The notes beneath the pieces were generated by a model. That model made no database searches. It was not told the DNA's origin and was given only the letters and a program-made list of their open reading frames with translations. The position numbers and the translations under genes were made by a program. Below, in pieces: positions 20,695 to 29,433 of a DNA stretch of 64,000 nucleotides (its first letter is position 1; each line of letters starts with the position of its first letter). The stretch covers positions 124,001 through 188,000 of the forward strand of contig NZ_JMLE01000002.1 of the NCBI RefSeq assembly GCF_000685965.1. The letters run 5' to 3'. Source of the stretch: Arthrobacter sp. UNC362MFTsu5.1. Lineage in GTDB: Bacteria > Actinomycetota > Actinomycetes > Actinomycetales > Micrococcaceae.

Positions 20695-21756
20695 TCAGGC
20701 CAGCGCCAATGCGGATGCGAAGCGAGGGGTGAAGACTCGCCGACCAAAGCGCTGCGCAGGACCTTCAATCAGCACACAGCTCAGCCAAGCCAAAGGGGCT
20801 GTTGCCAGTACGGAAAATACGGCAAAGCCACCCAATGGCACCAGGGCGTCCACTCCAGCCAAAGCAAGGAGCTGCTGAACTGGCCAGCCATAGATGTACA
20901 TGCCGTAGGAAATGTCGTATCGAGAACCGATTCGGTGGAGCGCCGGCGACGAACCGAACCAAAGGATTAAGTACGCCAAGGGCAGTGGGCAGAAGGCGAT
21001 GAAGAAATCCGCAGAGTACGACAGAGCAAGCAGAGCCGCGGCGACCATTGCGATGTCTCCTCGCAAGAAGACCCTTGACCGGAAGAGGCACAAAACAGAT
21101 CCGGCGAGAAAGGTTGCGGTCGGGCAAAGAATTTTTCCCCATGGCCCTGCCGTAGGACCCTGGGCCATCACCTGAAAAACAAGAGTGCCCATCGCTAGGC
21201 CGAAAAAGATTGCGATGGCTACGCGAAACAACTCGGGCTTTAGCAGCGCGAGCGATCCAACCAGGGCATAGCACAGGACCTCCCAGAAGAGCGTCCAGAG
21301 CGGCGAGTTCCATTCGTCGGCCCCTGGCACATCGGCAAGAGTGGAGCCAATAGGAACATTGCCTAATTGCGTGCCGATAAGTGAAAGGTTGTTTGCGACG
21401 AAAGCCGTTGCATCGAAAGTGCTGTACGTTCCACTGCCAAGGAATGCCCCGATCGGGGCCATAACAAAGGCGATCAACATCAAGCAAACGACCAACCCCG
21501 GTACTATCCGGAGGAAACGCGCACGGAAGAACGCAGCAACGTTCCTGGAACGCAGCCTGCTGAGTGTTATGAGATATCCAGAGATTCCAAAGAAACCCAC
21601 TACGGCCCAGGATCCCAACTGACCGCCGGCCACCGCCGGTCCGGGTCCGAGCCCCGTCAACCACCAGCTGTGCGCGACAATAACCCAGACAGCCAAAATT
21701 AGTCGCATGCCGTTTAGCGAGTTTCGAGTCGCGCCCAACGCGTTCTCCAGTGTCAT
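20695..21756 (-). CDS. Acyltransferase family 3 (OafA/YrhL-like) membrane protein
   Basis: A 353-residue integral membrane O-acyltransferase with about ten predicted helices. The N-terminal block LNGMRLILAVWVIVAHSWWL carries the conserved Arg and His of the family, and ISGYLITLSRLRSRNVAAFF with RFLRIVPGLVVCLMLI follows. The late helices include ISYGMYIYGWPVQQLLALAG. These proteins usually acetylate cell-surface polysaccharide; the acceptor is unknown here. The ATG at 21756 is favoured over a TTG ten codons upstream. The gene is clearly lower in GC than coaA or glmM and stands alone, suggesting horizontal gain. Confidence 0.82.
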   Translation of the reverse strand: MTLENALGATRNSLNGMRLILAVWVIVAHSWWLTGLGPGPAVAGGQLGSWAVVGFFGISGYLITLSRLRSRNVAAFFRARFLRIVPGLVVCLMLIAFVMAPIGAFLGSGTYSTFDATAFVANNLSLIGTQLGNVPIGSTLADVPGADEWNSPLWTLFWEVLCYALVGSLALLKPELFRVAIAIFFGLAMGTLVFQVMAQGPTAGPWGKILCPTATFLAGSVLCLFRSRVFLRGDIAMVAAALLALSYSADFFIAFCPLPLAYLILWFGSSPALHRIGSRYDISYGMYIYGWPVQQLLALAGVDALVPLGGFAVFSVLATAPLAWLSCVLIEGPAQRFGRRVFTPRFASALALA

Positions 21757-21959
21757 TCCGTCGGCCCCCCATCCGTAGTTGGGCAAGCATACGGCTACAA
21801 AGTCATTAGTCTGAAGAGTAGTCCGCTAACTTTAACACCGGCACGCCCCGACACATATGAAACCAATTCCCGCCGTCAAGGGCCAGTGACCGACGACACA
21901 CCCCGCGAAATTACCCTACTGTCACACCGTGTTCACAAGACAGGGTTAAGCTCAGTCCC

Positions 21960-22352
21960 ATGTTGACCGGATTCAAGAATTTTATTATGAAGGGCAACGT
22001 CGTAGACCTTGCCGTCGCAGTGGTCATGGGTGCCGCCTTCGGCGCCGTCGTGACCTCAATCGTTGAAGGCTTGCTGACTCCACTGATCGGCCGTCTGTTC
22101 AATGCCAAGGGCATTGAAGAAATGCAGTGGGAGGGGTTCATGTACGGATCCGTCATCTCCTCCATCATTTCGTTCCTGCTGGTGGCAGCCGCCATCTACT
22201 TCGTGGTCATCATGCCGATGAACCACATGATCGAACGCCGCAACCGCCGGCTCGGTATTGATACCGAAGTCAAGGAAGAGGCCGCCGAGGACCCCCAGAT
22301 CGCACTCCTCACGGAAATCCGCGATTCCCTCCAGGCCAGGCCCCGGGCCTAG
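21960..22352 (+). CDS. mscL: Large-conductance mechanosensitive channel MscL
   Basis: Homopentameric safety valve in the plasma membrane that opens under hypo-osmotic shock. The 130 residues show the classical N-terminus FKNFIMKGNVVDLAVAVVMG, TM1 into AFGAVVTSIVEGLLTPLIG, a periplasmic loop, and TM2 ISFLLVAAAIYFVVIMPMN. An acidic C-terminal bundle (EEAAEDPQIALLTEIRDSL) closes it. A strong hairpin with a U-tract follows directly. Confidence 0.95.
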   Translation: MLTGFKNFIMKGNVVDLAVAVVMGAAFGAVVTSIVEGLLTPLIGRLFNAKGIEEMQWEGFMYGSVISSIISFLLVAAAIYFVVIMPMNHMIERRNRRLGIDTEVKEEAAEDPQIALLTEIRDSLQARPRA

Positions 22353-22367
22353 CTTCCGGGACATAAC

Positions 22368-22403
22368 AAAGTGGTCCGCCTCCGGAGAGGCGGACCACTT
22401 TTT
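22368..22403 (+). terminator. Intrinsic terminator of mscL (also faces glmM)
   Basis: Perfect 12-base arms GTGGTCCGCCTC and GAGGCGGACCAC with a CGGA loop, flanked by AAA and TTTTTG so that the stem extends to 15 pairs and ends in a U-run. It is placed between convergent mscL and glmM and can act in both directions. Confidence 0.9.
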
Positions 22404-22435
22404 GTTTGCTGGATCGGGCTAGGCTACGGTCTGGG

Positions 22436-23794
22436 TCAGGCTGCGGGCGCTACCGCCAGTCGTTCCTGCACCACGGCCGCGAGATGCTTGCAGATCCGTT
22501 CGGCGGTGGGCATGTCGGCAGCCTCCACCATCACACGCACCAAGGCCTCGGTTCCGGACGGCCGGAGGAGCACACGGCCGGTCTCGCCGAGTTCCGCGGA
22601 AGCCTCCGCCACAGCAGCCAGAACCCCTTCGTCGGTCCCAGCCCGGGCCTTGTCCACGTTCTTGACGTTGATCATCAGCTGCGGAAGCTTGGTCATCACT
22701 GTGGCGAGTTCCTTCAAGGGCTTGCCCGTGAGAGCCACCTGGGCGGCCAGCTGCAGGCCGGTCAGGAGGCCGTCGCCTGTAGTGGCGTGATCGGCGAAGA
22801 TCACGTGACCGGACTGCTCGCCGCCAAGGTTGTAGCCGCCGTCGCGCATTTCCTCGAGAACGTAGCGGTCCCCCACCGCAGTTTCGCGGATGGTGATGCC
22901 GGCGTTGCGGAGGGCGATCTTCAAGCCGAGGTTGCTCATGACAGTGGCCACCAGGACGTTGTCCGTGAGCTTGCCGGATTCCTTCAGCGCCAGGGCGAGG
23001 ATGGCCATGATCTGGTCACCGTCCACCTCGTTGCCTTCATGGTCGATGGCAAGGCACCGGTCGGCGTCACCGTCGTGGGCGATGCCCAGGTCCGCACCGT
23101 GTTCCACCACTGCGCGCTGGAGGGCGCCGAGGTGGGTTGAGCCCACGCCGTCGTTGATGTTCAGGCCGTCGGGCTCGGCGCCAATGACCACGATCTCGGC
23201 GCCGGCGTCGTTGAAGAGCTGCGGTGAACAGCCGCTGGCTGCGCCGTGGGCGCAGTCGAGAACCACTTTCAGCCCGTCGAGGCGGTGCGGCAGGGTTCCG
23301 AGGAGGTGGACGATGTAGCGGTCCTCGGCGTCGGAGAACGTCTGGATACGGCCCACGTCGCTGCCTGTGGGCCGGACAGGGTCTTTGCCCATCTGCGCCT
23401 CGATGGCATCTTCCACCTCGTCAGGCAGCTTCTGGCCGCCCCGCGCGAAGAATTTGATGCCGTTGTCCGGCGCCGGGTTGTGGGAGGCAGAGATCATGAC
23501 GCCGAAGTCGGCGTTAAGGTCGGCCACCAGGTAGGCGGCGGCAGGTGTGGGGAGGACGCCGGCGTCGTAGACATCGATGCCGGAACTGGAGAGTCCCGCC
23601 GCGACCGCTGCCGAGATGAACTCGCCGCTGGCACGCGGATCGCGCGCCACCACGGCGCGCGGACGGGTGCCGTTGGTGGTGCGTTCGTGGCCGAGTACGA
23701 CGGCGGCCGCTTGCGCCAGCTGCATCGCCAGCTCTGCTGTGAGCAGGCCGTTAGCCAGGCCCCGGACACCATCTGTTCCAAATAATCTAGACAT
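22436..23794 (-). CDS. glmM: Phosphoglucosamine mutase GlmM
   Basis: Interconverts glucosamine 6-phosphate and 1-phosphate on the way to UDP-GlcNAc. The 452-residue protein starts [15 protein letters not shown]. The phosphoserine loop [16 protein letters not shown] has the catalytic Ser at about 104. The metal loop is [11 protein letters not shown], the sugar-binding loop [13 protein letters not shown] and the phosphate-binding loop [14 protein letters not shown]. In actinobacteria glmM usually follows rplM-rpsI directly. Here a 3.2-kb glycosyltransferase cassette on the other strand separates them. Confidence 0.96.
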   Translation of the reverse strand: MSRLFGTDGVRGLANGLLTAELAMQLAQAAAVVLGHERTTNGTRPRAVVARDPRASGEFISAAVAAGLSSSGIDVYDAGVLPTPAAAYLVADLNADFGVMISASHNPAPDNGIKFFARGGQKLPDEVEDAIEAQMGKDPVRPTGSDVGRIQTFSDAEDRYIVHLLGTLPHRLDGLKVVLDCAHGAASGCSPQLFNDAGAEIVVIGAEPDGLNINDGVGSTHLGALQRAVVEHGADLGIAHDGDADRCLAIDHEGNEVDGDQIMAILALALKESGKLTDNVLVATVMSNLGLKIALRNAGITIRETAVGDRYVLEEMRDGGYNLGGEQSGHVIFADHATTGDGLLTGLQLAAQVALTGKPLKELATVMTKLPQLMINVKNVDKARAGTDEGVLAAVAEASAELGETGRVLLRPSGTEALVRVMVEAADMPTAERICKHLAAVVQERLAVAPAA

Positions 23795-23902
23795 CGGGTC
23801 AAGTTTAGACGATGGACCCACTGGGCCGGGCTGTCCCTCACCGTGCTTGTGGTGACAGGTGACGCGCAGGTAGTACGCAGCCCCAGGAGGCTACTCGTTT
23901 GG

Positions 23903-23936
23903 ACTACTTGGATATGCCGCACTTTGTACTCGTCTT
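23903..23936. promoter_or_regulatory. Motifs upstream of glycosyltransferase cassette shared with the tad promoter
   Basis: In the 191-base gap between glmM and the GT2-GtrA gene, ACTACTTGG (23903-23911) is the complement of CCAAGTAGT found at 29227-29235. TGTACTCGTCTT (23925-23936) is the complement of the 12-mer at 29301-29312. Both sets precede surface-structure genes. Possible common regulator site; no -10 or -35 boxes are assigned. Confidence 0.35.
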
Positions 23937-23985
23937 TCCCAAAACCCCTCGTCAGAGCTACTAGTGGCTCTCTAGCATTCGAGGC

Positions 23986-25224
23986 ATGACACCTAGCTCT
24001 GGGGGCTTGGCGCTCGAAATCGTAGTACCGGTCTTCAACGAAGAGTCGGTGCTCGAGAAAAGCATCAGCAGGCTCGCCGAATACTTATCGCAGGAAATGC
24101 CTTCAACGTGGCAAATTACCATCGCGGACAATGCCAGCACGGACAACACTGCTGTCATCGCCACACGCTTAGCAACGCAATTGCCCAACGTTGTTTATCG
24201 CAGGCTGCAGGTCAAAGGCCGGGGCTTTGCACTGAGGGACGCATGGGGGGCCTCGACCGCAAGGGTCTTGGCGTACCTCGACGTCGACCTCTCTACGGAT
24301 CTGGCAGCACTGCCTCCGCTGGTTGCCCCGTTGCTGTCCGGCCATTCGGACGTATCCATTGGCACCAGGTTGGGCGCCACCTCCAGAGTCAGCCGCGGCC
24401 CCAAACGGGAATTCATTTCCCGCTGCTACAACTTTCTTCTCAAGCGGACCATGCAGGTCAAGTTCTCTGACGCACAGTGCGGTTTCAAAGCCATCCGAGC
24501 TGACGTAGCGAAGAAGCTACTTCCGCTCGTGGAGGACAACGGCTGGTTCTTCGACACCGAACTGCTCATAATCGCCGAACGTTCAGGGCTCCGGATCCAT
24601 GAGATACCCGTGGATTGGGTTGACGATCCCGATAGCCGAGTCGACATCAGGCAGACGGCTGTGGATGATCTGCGGGGCCTGATCAGGGTTGGAGGAGGGC
24701 TGATGAAGGGTTCCATTCCAGTTCAAGCCATCTATGCGGAACTTGGGCGCAGACCTTTTGTTCCGCCCGGTCGTCCAAGCTTCTTTGGTCAGGTCCTGCG
24801 ATTCGGACTTGTCGGTGCGGCCTCCACCATCGCCTTCGCTTTGCTCTACCTCGTCCTTCAGGGACCGATGGGCGCGCAGCAAGCCAACTTCATGTCTCTG
24901 CTGTTAACAGCGGTGGGGAATACCGCTGCGAACCGCAGATTCACTTTCGGGATCAGAGGTCCGGCCAGGCTCTTCACACAGCAGTTCCAAGGCATGATCG
25001 TATTCCTGTTGGCTTGGACCATCACCTCCGCTTCACTGGCAGCACTCCATACTGTCTACTTGGATGCCACGCCAAGCCATGAGCTGATCGTCCTGACCGC
25101 GGCTAACGTCCTGGCTACGCTGATGAGGTTCGTACTGCTTCGGCTCTGGGTGTTTCGCAGGCGGAGCTCCACTGCGCCGGTGCACGCCGTTAGCCTGACC
25201 CCATCCAAAGAGCCGGCACTGTGA
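23986..25224 (+). CDS. Fused GT2 glycosyltransferase-GtrA flippase-like protein
   Basis: The 412 residues join two domains that are separate in many bacteria. Residues 1 to about 245 are a GT2 dolichyl/polyprenyl-phosphate sugar synthase (IVVPVFNEESVLEKSI, ADNASTDNTAVIA, the DxD region AYLDVDLSTD). They should load a sugar onto undecaprenyl phosphate. Residues about 265-400 form a four-helix GtrA-like domain (LRFGLVGAASTIAFALLYLV, NRRFTF, LRLWVF), expected to flip the lipid-linked sugar. The stop overlaps the next gene's GTG by four bases, so the pair is coupled. GC is lower than in the neighbours. Confidence 0.88.
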   Translation: MTPSSGGLALEIVVPVFNEESVLEKSISRLAEYLSQEMPSTWQITIADNASTDNTAVIATRLATQLPNVVYRRLQVKGRGFALRDAWGASTARVLAYLDVDLSTDLAALPPLVAPLLSGHSDVSIGTRLGATSRVSRGPKREFISRCYNFLLKRTMQVKFSDAQCGFKAIRADVAKKLLPLVEDNGWFFDTELLIIAERSGLRIHEIPVDWVDDPDSRVDIRQTAVDDLRGLIRVGGGLMKGSIPVQAIYAELGRRPFVPPGRPSFFGQVLRFGLVGAASTIAFALLYLVLQGPMGAQQANFMSLLLTAVGNTAANRRFTFGIRGPARLFTQQFQGMIVFLLAWTITSASLAALHTVYLDATPSHELIVLTAANVLATLMRFVLLRLWVFRRRSSTAPVHAVSLTPSKEPAL

Positions 25225-27140
25225 GCCGCCTAGCCGCACAGGCCGAGCTGTCAGCAAAGGGCGAACATGGGCGGCTATCATCACCTGTCATTCAATTTTT
25301 CAGAGGTCCCCAGAAATCCCCAGCGTGGCAACGTCCCGCATTGCTGGCCCTTCTAACGTTCACAGCGATTCTTTACACGTGGGGCCTGGACCGGAACGGG
25401 TGGGCCAATGCCTACTATTCCGCCGCTGCCATGTCGGGTTCGCTCGATTGGACTGCACTCCTATTTGGCTCCTCGGACCCAGGAAATGCGATCACGGTAG
25501 ATAAACCACCTCTCAGCATCTGGATAATGGCGCTTTCCGCCCGGGTGTTTGGACTGAATTCGTGGAGCATCCTCCTACCCCAAGCCGTGATGGGAGTCCT
25601 GAGCGTCTACCTTCTGTATCGCATGGTGGAGAAACGCTTTGACGCGGCCACGGCACTGCTCGCCGGGACGTTCATGGCGGTAATGCCCGTGTCCACTGTG
25701 ATCTTCCGCTATAACAACCCGGACGCCTTACTGACCGTGATCATGATTGGCATTGTCTTTTGCACCTTAGAGTCTATTGACCGCGGCAGACTGCGGTGGC
25801 TCATGATGGCGGGGGCGCTAACGGGGGCGGCCTTTCTGACAAAGCAGCTACAAGTGCTCGTGGTCCTGCCCGGAGTGGCCGTCGCCTACCTGGTGTTCAC
25901 ACGCATTTCCGTAATCAGACGCCTGCTGCACTTGTCGCTGGCCCTCGCTGCTTCCGCCATCGCAGCTGGCTGGTGGTTGGCAGTTGTCCAGTTGACTAGT
26001 CCTGCGGACCGCCCGTTCATTGGCGGTTCGAGGAACAACAGCGTTATCGAGCTCACCATGGGATACAACGGTTTGGACCGACTAACCGGCGAGGACGCAA
26101 GCCGAACAATGGGTTCCGGACTTGGCAGCGGGTTAAATGAGAAGCTGGACGCTGGATTCCAACGATTTCTTCAGCCTCAATTTTCAGGACAGTTCGGTTG
26201 GTTTCTGCCGCTGGCGGTGGCTGGACTTTGTATCTCGGTATGGCTGCTAAGGCGGCGTGAAGGCGAACTCACGTCCCGGGTCTTCCTACTAATGTGCTCC
26301 GTCTGGTTCTGCTGTTCGGCAACGATCCTGGCGTTCATGTCTGGCATCCTGCACCCTTACTACGTGCTCTCTGCGGTGCCCCCGTTATGTTGCTTGGCTG
26401 CGGTGGCCCTTATGTACTTTCTTCGGGGCCTGGACAGCAGCAAGATTCGTTTCACGGCAGCGGTAACTTTCGCCGCTAGCATGATCTTCGCGTTTGTGAC
26501 GGCTGTCAGGTCCACTGCTGATTTCCCGGGCTTCCCCGTCGCGGTCGTCGTGATGTGGAGCGTTGCCGTTGGTGGGATCCTGCTGCGGCCGCCTCGACAG
26601 GTCGTCAGACGGGCAGTCAGCATGCTTTCGATAGGCGTCCTCCTAAGCGGCCCCGTCATTTGGTCCGTGAACACCGTCCTGACCGGCCATGTTGGCGCCG
26701 GCGTCATTGCCGGGCCGAGCATTTTCGGAATGCGCACGGACGACAGGGAACGTGCCTCGCCCAAGACGCCCGAAAGCTACCTGTCCGTGATGTTTGGCGA
26801 CTCGCCCAGCCCGGAACTGATACGTCGCCTACGAGAAACTCCCTCAAGCCAGACGTGGGCTACTGCGGTAATCGGTTCGGAGACAGCCGCAAACTACCAG
26901 CTGGAATCGGGACGGGCTGTGCTGCCCCTGGGTGGCTTCGACGGCACAGACCCGTATCCGACTCTGGAGCAATTCCAAAGCCTCGTCAAGGACGGTCGGG
27001 TTCAGTCCCTCGCATTCCAGAACCTGCCGCCATTGACATTGGAAGGACGCGGAGAGTCAGCCAGAATATTGCTCTGGGTGAGGGAAAATTTCGTCGCAGA
27101 ACAGGTCAGCGGGGCTGTTTATTACGAGTTGACGCGATAA
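25221..27140 (+). CDS. GT39 family (ArnT/PMT-like) membrane glycosyltransferase
   Basis: A 639-residue GT-C enzyme with about eleven predicted helices. The N-terminus is RNGWANAYYSAAAMSGS, followed by the active-site-side loop NAITVDKPPLSIWIMALS. This DKPPL motif is characteristic of YkcB/ArnT-like GT39 proteins. A long extracytoplasmic domain lies from about residue 500 to the end. It should transfer a sugar from the lipid carrier made by the fused upstream protein to an external acceptor such as protein or teichoic acid; the acceptor is not known. It converges with rpsI. Confidence 0.87.
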   Translation: MSRLAAQAELSAKGEHGRLSSPVIQFFRGPQKSPAWQRPALLALLTFTAILYTWGLDRNGWANAYYSAAAMSGSLDWTALLFGSSDPGNAITVDKPPLSIWIMALSARVFGLNSWSILLPQAVMGVLSVYLLYRMVEKRFDAATALLAGTFMAVMPVSTVIFRYNNPDALLTVIMIGIVFCTLESIDRGRLRWLMMAGALTGAAFLTKQLQVLVVLPGVAVAYLVFTRISVIRRLLHLSLALAASAIAAGWWLAVVQLTSPADRPFIGGSRNNSVIELTMGYNGLDRLTGEDASRTMGSGLGSGLNEKLDAGFQRFLQPQFSGQFGWFLPLAVAGLCISVWLLRRREGELTSRVFLLMCSVWFCCSATILAFMSGILHPYYVLSAVPPLCCLAAVALMYFLRGLDSSKIRFTAAVTFAASMIFAFVTAVRSTADFPGFPVAVVVMWSVAVGGILLRPPRQVVRRAVSMLSIGVLLSGPVIWSVNTVLTGHVGAGVIAGPSIFGMRTDDRERASPKTPESYLSVMFGDSPSPELIRRLRETPSSQTWATAVIGSETAANYQLESGRAVLPLGGFDGTDPYPTLEQFQSLVKDGRVQSLAFQNLPPLTLEGRGESARILLWVRENFVAEQVSGAVYYELTR

Positions 27141-27154
27141 GCGCCGTCATACAG

Positions 27155-27192
27155 CGGAAGCCCGCCCCGCCGAATGGCGGGACGGGCTTCCG
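27155..27192 (-). terminator. Hairpin between GT39 gene and rpsI
   Basis: Two 17-base arms (27155-27171, 27176-27192) with loop GAAT. In the minus-strand transcript the one imperfect position is a U-G pair, while on the plus strand it is a C-A mismatch. The better fit is therefore the terminator of rplM-rpsI. No U-tract. Confidence 0.7.
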
Positions 27193-27202
27193 GGAAGCGT
27201 GA

Positions 27203-27712
27203 TTAGCGCTTGGAGTACTGCTGAGCCTTACGGGCCTTCTTGAGACCAGCCTTCTTGCGCTCGATGACGCGGGCGTCACGACGCAGGTAACCGGCCTTCT
27301 TCAGGGTGGCGCGGTTGTTCTCGGCGTCGATCTCGTTCAGTGAACGGGCGATGCCGAGGCGCAGTGCACCGGCCTGGCCGGAGATGCCGCCACCGTGGAT
27401 GCGGGCAATGACGTCGTAGGCGCCGTCAAGATCGAGGATCTTGAAGGGCTCGTTGACGTCCTGCTGGTGCAGCTTGTTCGGGAAGTAGTTCGCCAGCTCG
27501 CGGCCGTTGATGGTCCACTTGCCGGAGCCGGGAACGATGCGGACGCGGGCGACGGCTTCCTTGCGGCGGCCAACAGCTGCGCCGGCAACAGTCAGTGCCG
27601 GGCGTTCCTTCTTCGGCGCTTCTGCTTCTGCAGGACCGCTTTCCGAGGTGTAGCTGGTCAGGTTTTCCTCAGCCGGAACGGCCTCGGTGGTCAGTTCTTC
27701 GTTCTGAGCCAC
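27203..27712 (-). CDS. rpsI: 30S ribosomal protein S9
   Basis: Small-subunit protein S9, whose C-terminal tail contacts P-site tRNA. It has 169 residues, with an acidic N-terminal extension of about 40 residues ([16 protein letters not shown]) that is common in actinobacteria. The core begins [20 protein letters not shown] and includes [19 protein letters not shown]. It ends in [12 protein letters not shown], the conserved basic tail. Start is GTG after AAGGAGA. Co-transcribed with rplM 37 bases upstream. Confidence 0.97.
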   Translation of the reverse strand: MAQNEELTTEAVPAEENLTSYTSESGPAEAEAPKKERPALTVAGAAVGRRKEAVARVRIVPGSGKWTINGRELANYFPNKLHQQDVNEPFKILDLDGAYDVIARIHGGGISGQAGALRLGIARSLNEIDAENNRATLKKAGYLRRDARVIERKKAGLKKARKAQQYSKR

Positions 27713-27749
27713 GATTCTCCTTGTATAGATAAGTTGTTGGTGGCCAGGA

Positions 27750-28193
27750 CTACTGGGCGACCTGGGAAATTTCGAAAGTCTTGGGCTGCTGAGCGGCGTG
27801 CGGGTGCTCTGCACCGCGGTAAACCTTCAGCTTGCCCAGCTGCTGTGCAGCGAGGGAGTTCTTCGGGAGCATGCCCTTGATGGCCTTCTCCACGGCGCGA
27901 ACCGGGTTGGATTCAAGCAGTTCCGCGTAGTTGACGGAGGTCAGACCACCCGGGTAACCGGAGTGGCGGTAAGCGCGCTTCTGCTCGAGCTTGGCGCCGG
28001 TGAGGGCAACCTTCTCGGCGTTGATGATGATGACGAAGTCGCCCATGTCCATGTGGGGAGCAAAGGTGGCCTTGTGCTTGCCGCGCAGCAGGATTGCGGT
28101 CTGGCTGGCGAGACGACCAAGGACAACGTCGGTGGCGTCAATGACGTGCCACTGGCGGTTGATATCGCCGGGCTTCGGGGTGTACGTACGCAC
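27750..28193 (-). CDS. rplM: 50S ribosomal protein L13
   Basis: Large-subunit protein L13, an early assembly protein. It has the standard 147 residues starting [20 protein letters not shown], with [20 protein letters not shown] and the mid block [19 protein letters not shown]. It closes with [19 protein letters not shown]. The GTG start agrees with family length, although the frame is open a little further upstream. First gene of the rplM-rpsI unit. Confidence 0.97.
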   Translation of the reverse strand: MRTYTPKPGDINRQWHVIDATDVVLGRLASQTAILLRGKHKATFAPHMDMGDFVIIINAEKVALTGAKLEQKRAYRHSGYPGGLTSVNYAELLESNPVRAVEKAIKGMLPKNSLAAQQLGKLKVYRGAEHPHAAQQPKTFEISQVAQ

Positions 28194-28518
28194 GGTGTTT
28201 GCCTCGTTCTTGTTCTGGCGTTCTTGTTTAGGTGTCACGTAAGCGTGTGCACCTACTATCTATGCGCTACCGGAACAGAGGTGAGGGCTCCAAGAATCCA
28301 GTGGTCCAGAAGTCTCGAATGTGCCCGAGGAGTAGTTATCCTGCAACCGGATTCTCAGCGGGCACGCATCATCGAGAAAGGACACGCACAACGACTATCA
28401 AGAATAGCGGGTATAGAGGCCACTGGTCAAAATAGGCTCTAGGTAGACAGTCTGCGCCGGACCTGATGCTCGGGTCCGGCGCCGTGGACCATGAACAACT
28501 CCGAGCTTAGGTGCCCTG
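28194..28518. other. Divergent promoter region between rplM and the tad loci
   Basis: This 325-base gap has no gene I can support. It holds the rplM leader hairpin (28230-28254), a second GC-rich hairpin at 28454-28482 (arms GCGCCGGACC/GGTCCGGCGC) near the prepilin peptidase start, and AT-richer stretches that should carry both promoters. I cannot fix the -10 and -35 boxes. Confidence 0.5.
28230..28254 (-). promoter_or_regulatory. Hairpin in the rplM 5' leader
   Basis: Arms AGGTG/CACCT outside and CACG/CGTG inside, with a four-base loop and small bulges, 37-61 bases upstream of the rplM start. Ribosomal-protein leaders such as the L13 leader of Bacillus use such structures for autoregulation. 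Whether this one does is not shown. Confidence 0.4.
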
Positions 28519-29211
28519 TTGACTGAAATGCCCCCGGCCGCCCTGCTGGTAATCGCTTGCGCCCTCCTGGGCCTCGCCGCGGCACCCGCTGCCCTTCTCA
28601 TCACGCGCCGGTTACTGCCCGATATCGAGCTAGGGCACGTCCGCTGGCACGCTAGGGCCGGCGCAATTGCAAACGGCGTGCTGTTCGGAGCGATGGCTTG
28701 GCGGTTCGGCTGGTCCTGGGTGCTGCCGGCCTACCTTTTCCTCTGCGCAGCTGGATTTGTGCTCTCCCGAATCGATCTTCAGCACAAGTTATTGCCCAAC
28801 AGGCTCGTTGTTCCCACCCTCGGAATCGGTCTAGGACTATTGCTAATGGACGCCGGCATGAACCAGCGATGGGGAAATCTGCTCGTAGCAGTCATCGGAT
28901 GCGCCGCAACTTTCGTGATCTACCTGATTTTGGCGGTTATTTCCCCCCGTGGAATGGGCATGGGCGACGTAAAGCTCTCGGCACCACTTGGTTTGTACTT
29001 GGGCTACCTCTCGATAGGTCACTTGATACTCGGGATAGCCCTTGGTTTTATTGTGGGCGCCGTGACCAGTGTGCTCCTTGTTACGGGCGGGTTTGCGGGC
29101 CGAAAGACGGCTGTGCCCTTCGGCCCGTCCATGTTCGCGGGATGCCTGCTGGCCGTTCTATGGGCCGCCGAAGTGGGGCGGATTCTCCTGCCCACAGTCT
29201 TCCCTCGATAG
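28519..29211 (+). CDS. tadV: A24-family prepilin peptidase (TadV/CpaA-like)
   Basis: Membrane aspartic protease that cleaves the leader of Flp prepilins and TadE-type pseudopilins. The 230 residues form about seven helices. The two catalytic aspartates are in SRIDLQHKLLPNRLV and in the GxGD motif RGMGMGDVKLSAPLG. The start TTG/GTG region is weakly marked. It is the only prepilin peptidase in the window and stands at the head of two complete tad loci, so it probably serves both. Base composition matches the first locus rather than the second. Confidence 0.9.
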   Translation: MTEMPPAALLVIACALLGLAAAPAALLITRRLLPDIELGHVRWHARAGAIANGVLFGAMAWRFGWSWVLPAYLFLCAAGFVLSRIDLQHKLLPNRLVVPTLGIGLGLLLMDAGMNQRWGNLLVAVIGCAATFVIYLILAVISPRGMGMGDVKLSAPLGLYLGYLSIGHLILGIALGFIVGAVTSVLLVTGGFAGRKTAVPFGPSMFAGCLLAVLWAAEVGRILLPTVFPR

Positions 29212-29226
29212 CCCTTTCCGAGTACA

Positions 29227-29312
29227 CCAAGTAGTCGCGTACTTGGGTAGCGCGGTTATAGGGATGTAACACCAAGTAGACGCCCGATTCTGGTGTCTAA
29301 AAGACGAGTACA
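29227..29312 (+). promoter_or_regulatory. Palindromic operator candidate upstream of the flp pilin genes
   Basis: A perfect inverted repeat CCAAGTA-N6-TACTTGG lies at 29227-29246. A further CCAAGTAG half-site is at 29272-29279, 45 bases away, and AAGACGAGTACA is at 29301-29312. All sit in the 222-base gap before the first Flp gene, beside GGTTATAGGG, which could serve as a -10 box. Confidence 0.5.
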
Positions 29313-29433
29313 TCCACTCATTGTGGGGCTATTTGTGACTCCTGTATTCCTTTGTGTATCGAAGTTCCAGCAACACCTTTTTGGGGGGAGCGGGAATTCG
29401 AAGCCAATTCAGCACTCACAAAAGGAACACAAA

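Noticed and set aside
20765..21790. 341-codon minus-strand frame overlapping the acyltransferase
   Set aside because: Same strand but another frame; its sequence has no hydrophobic segments, while the chosen frame has about ten helices and family motifs.
28454..28482. tRNA or small RNA gene
   Set aside because: Single 10-bp stem only; no cloverleaf, and no promoter-terminator pair around it.
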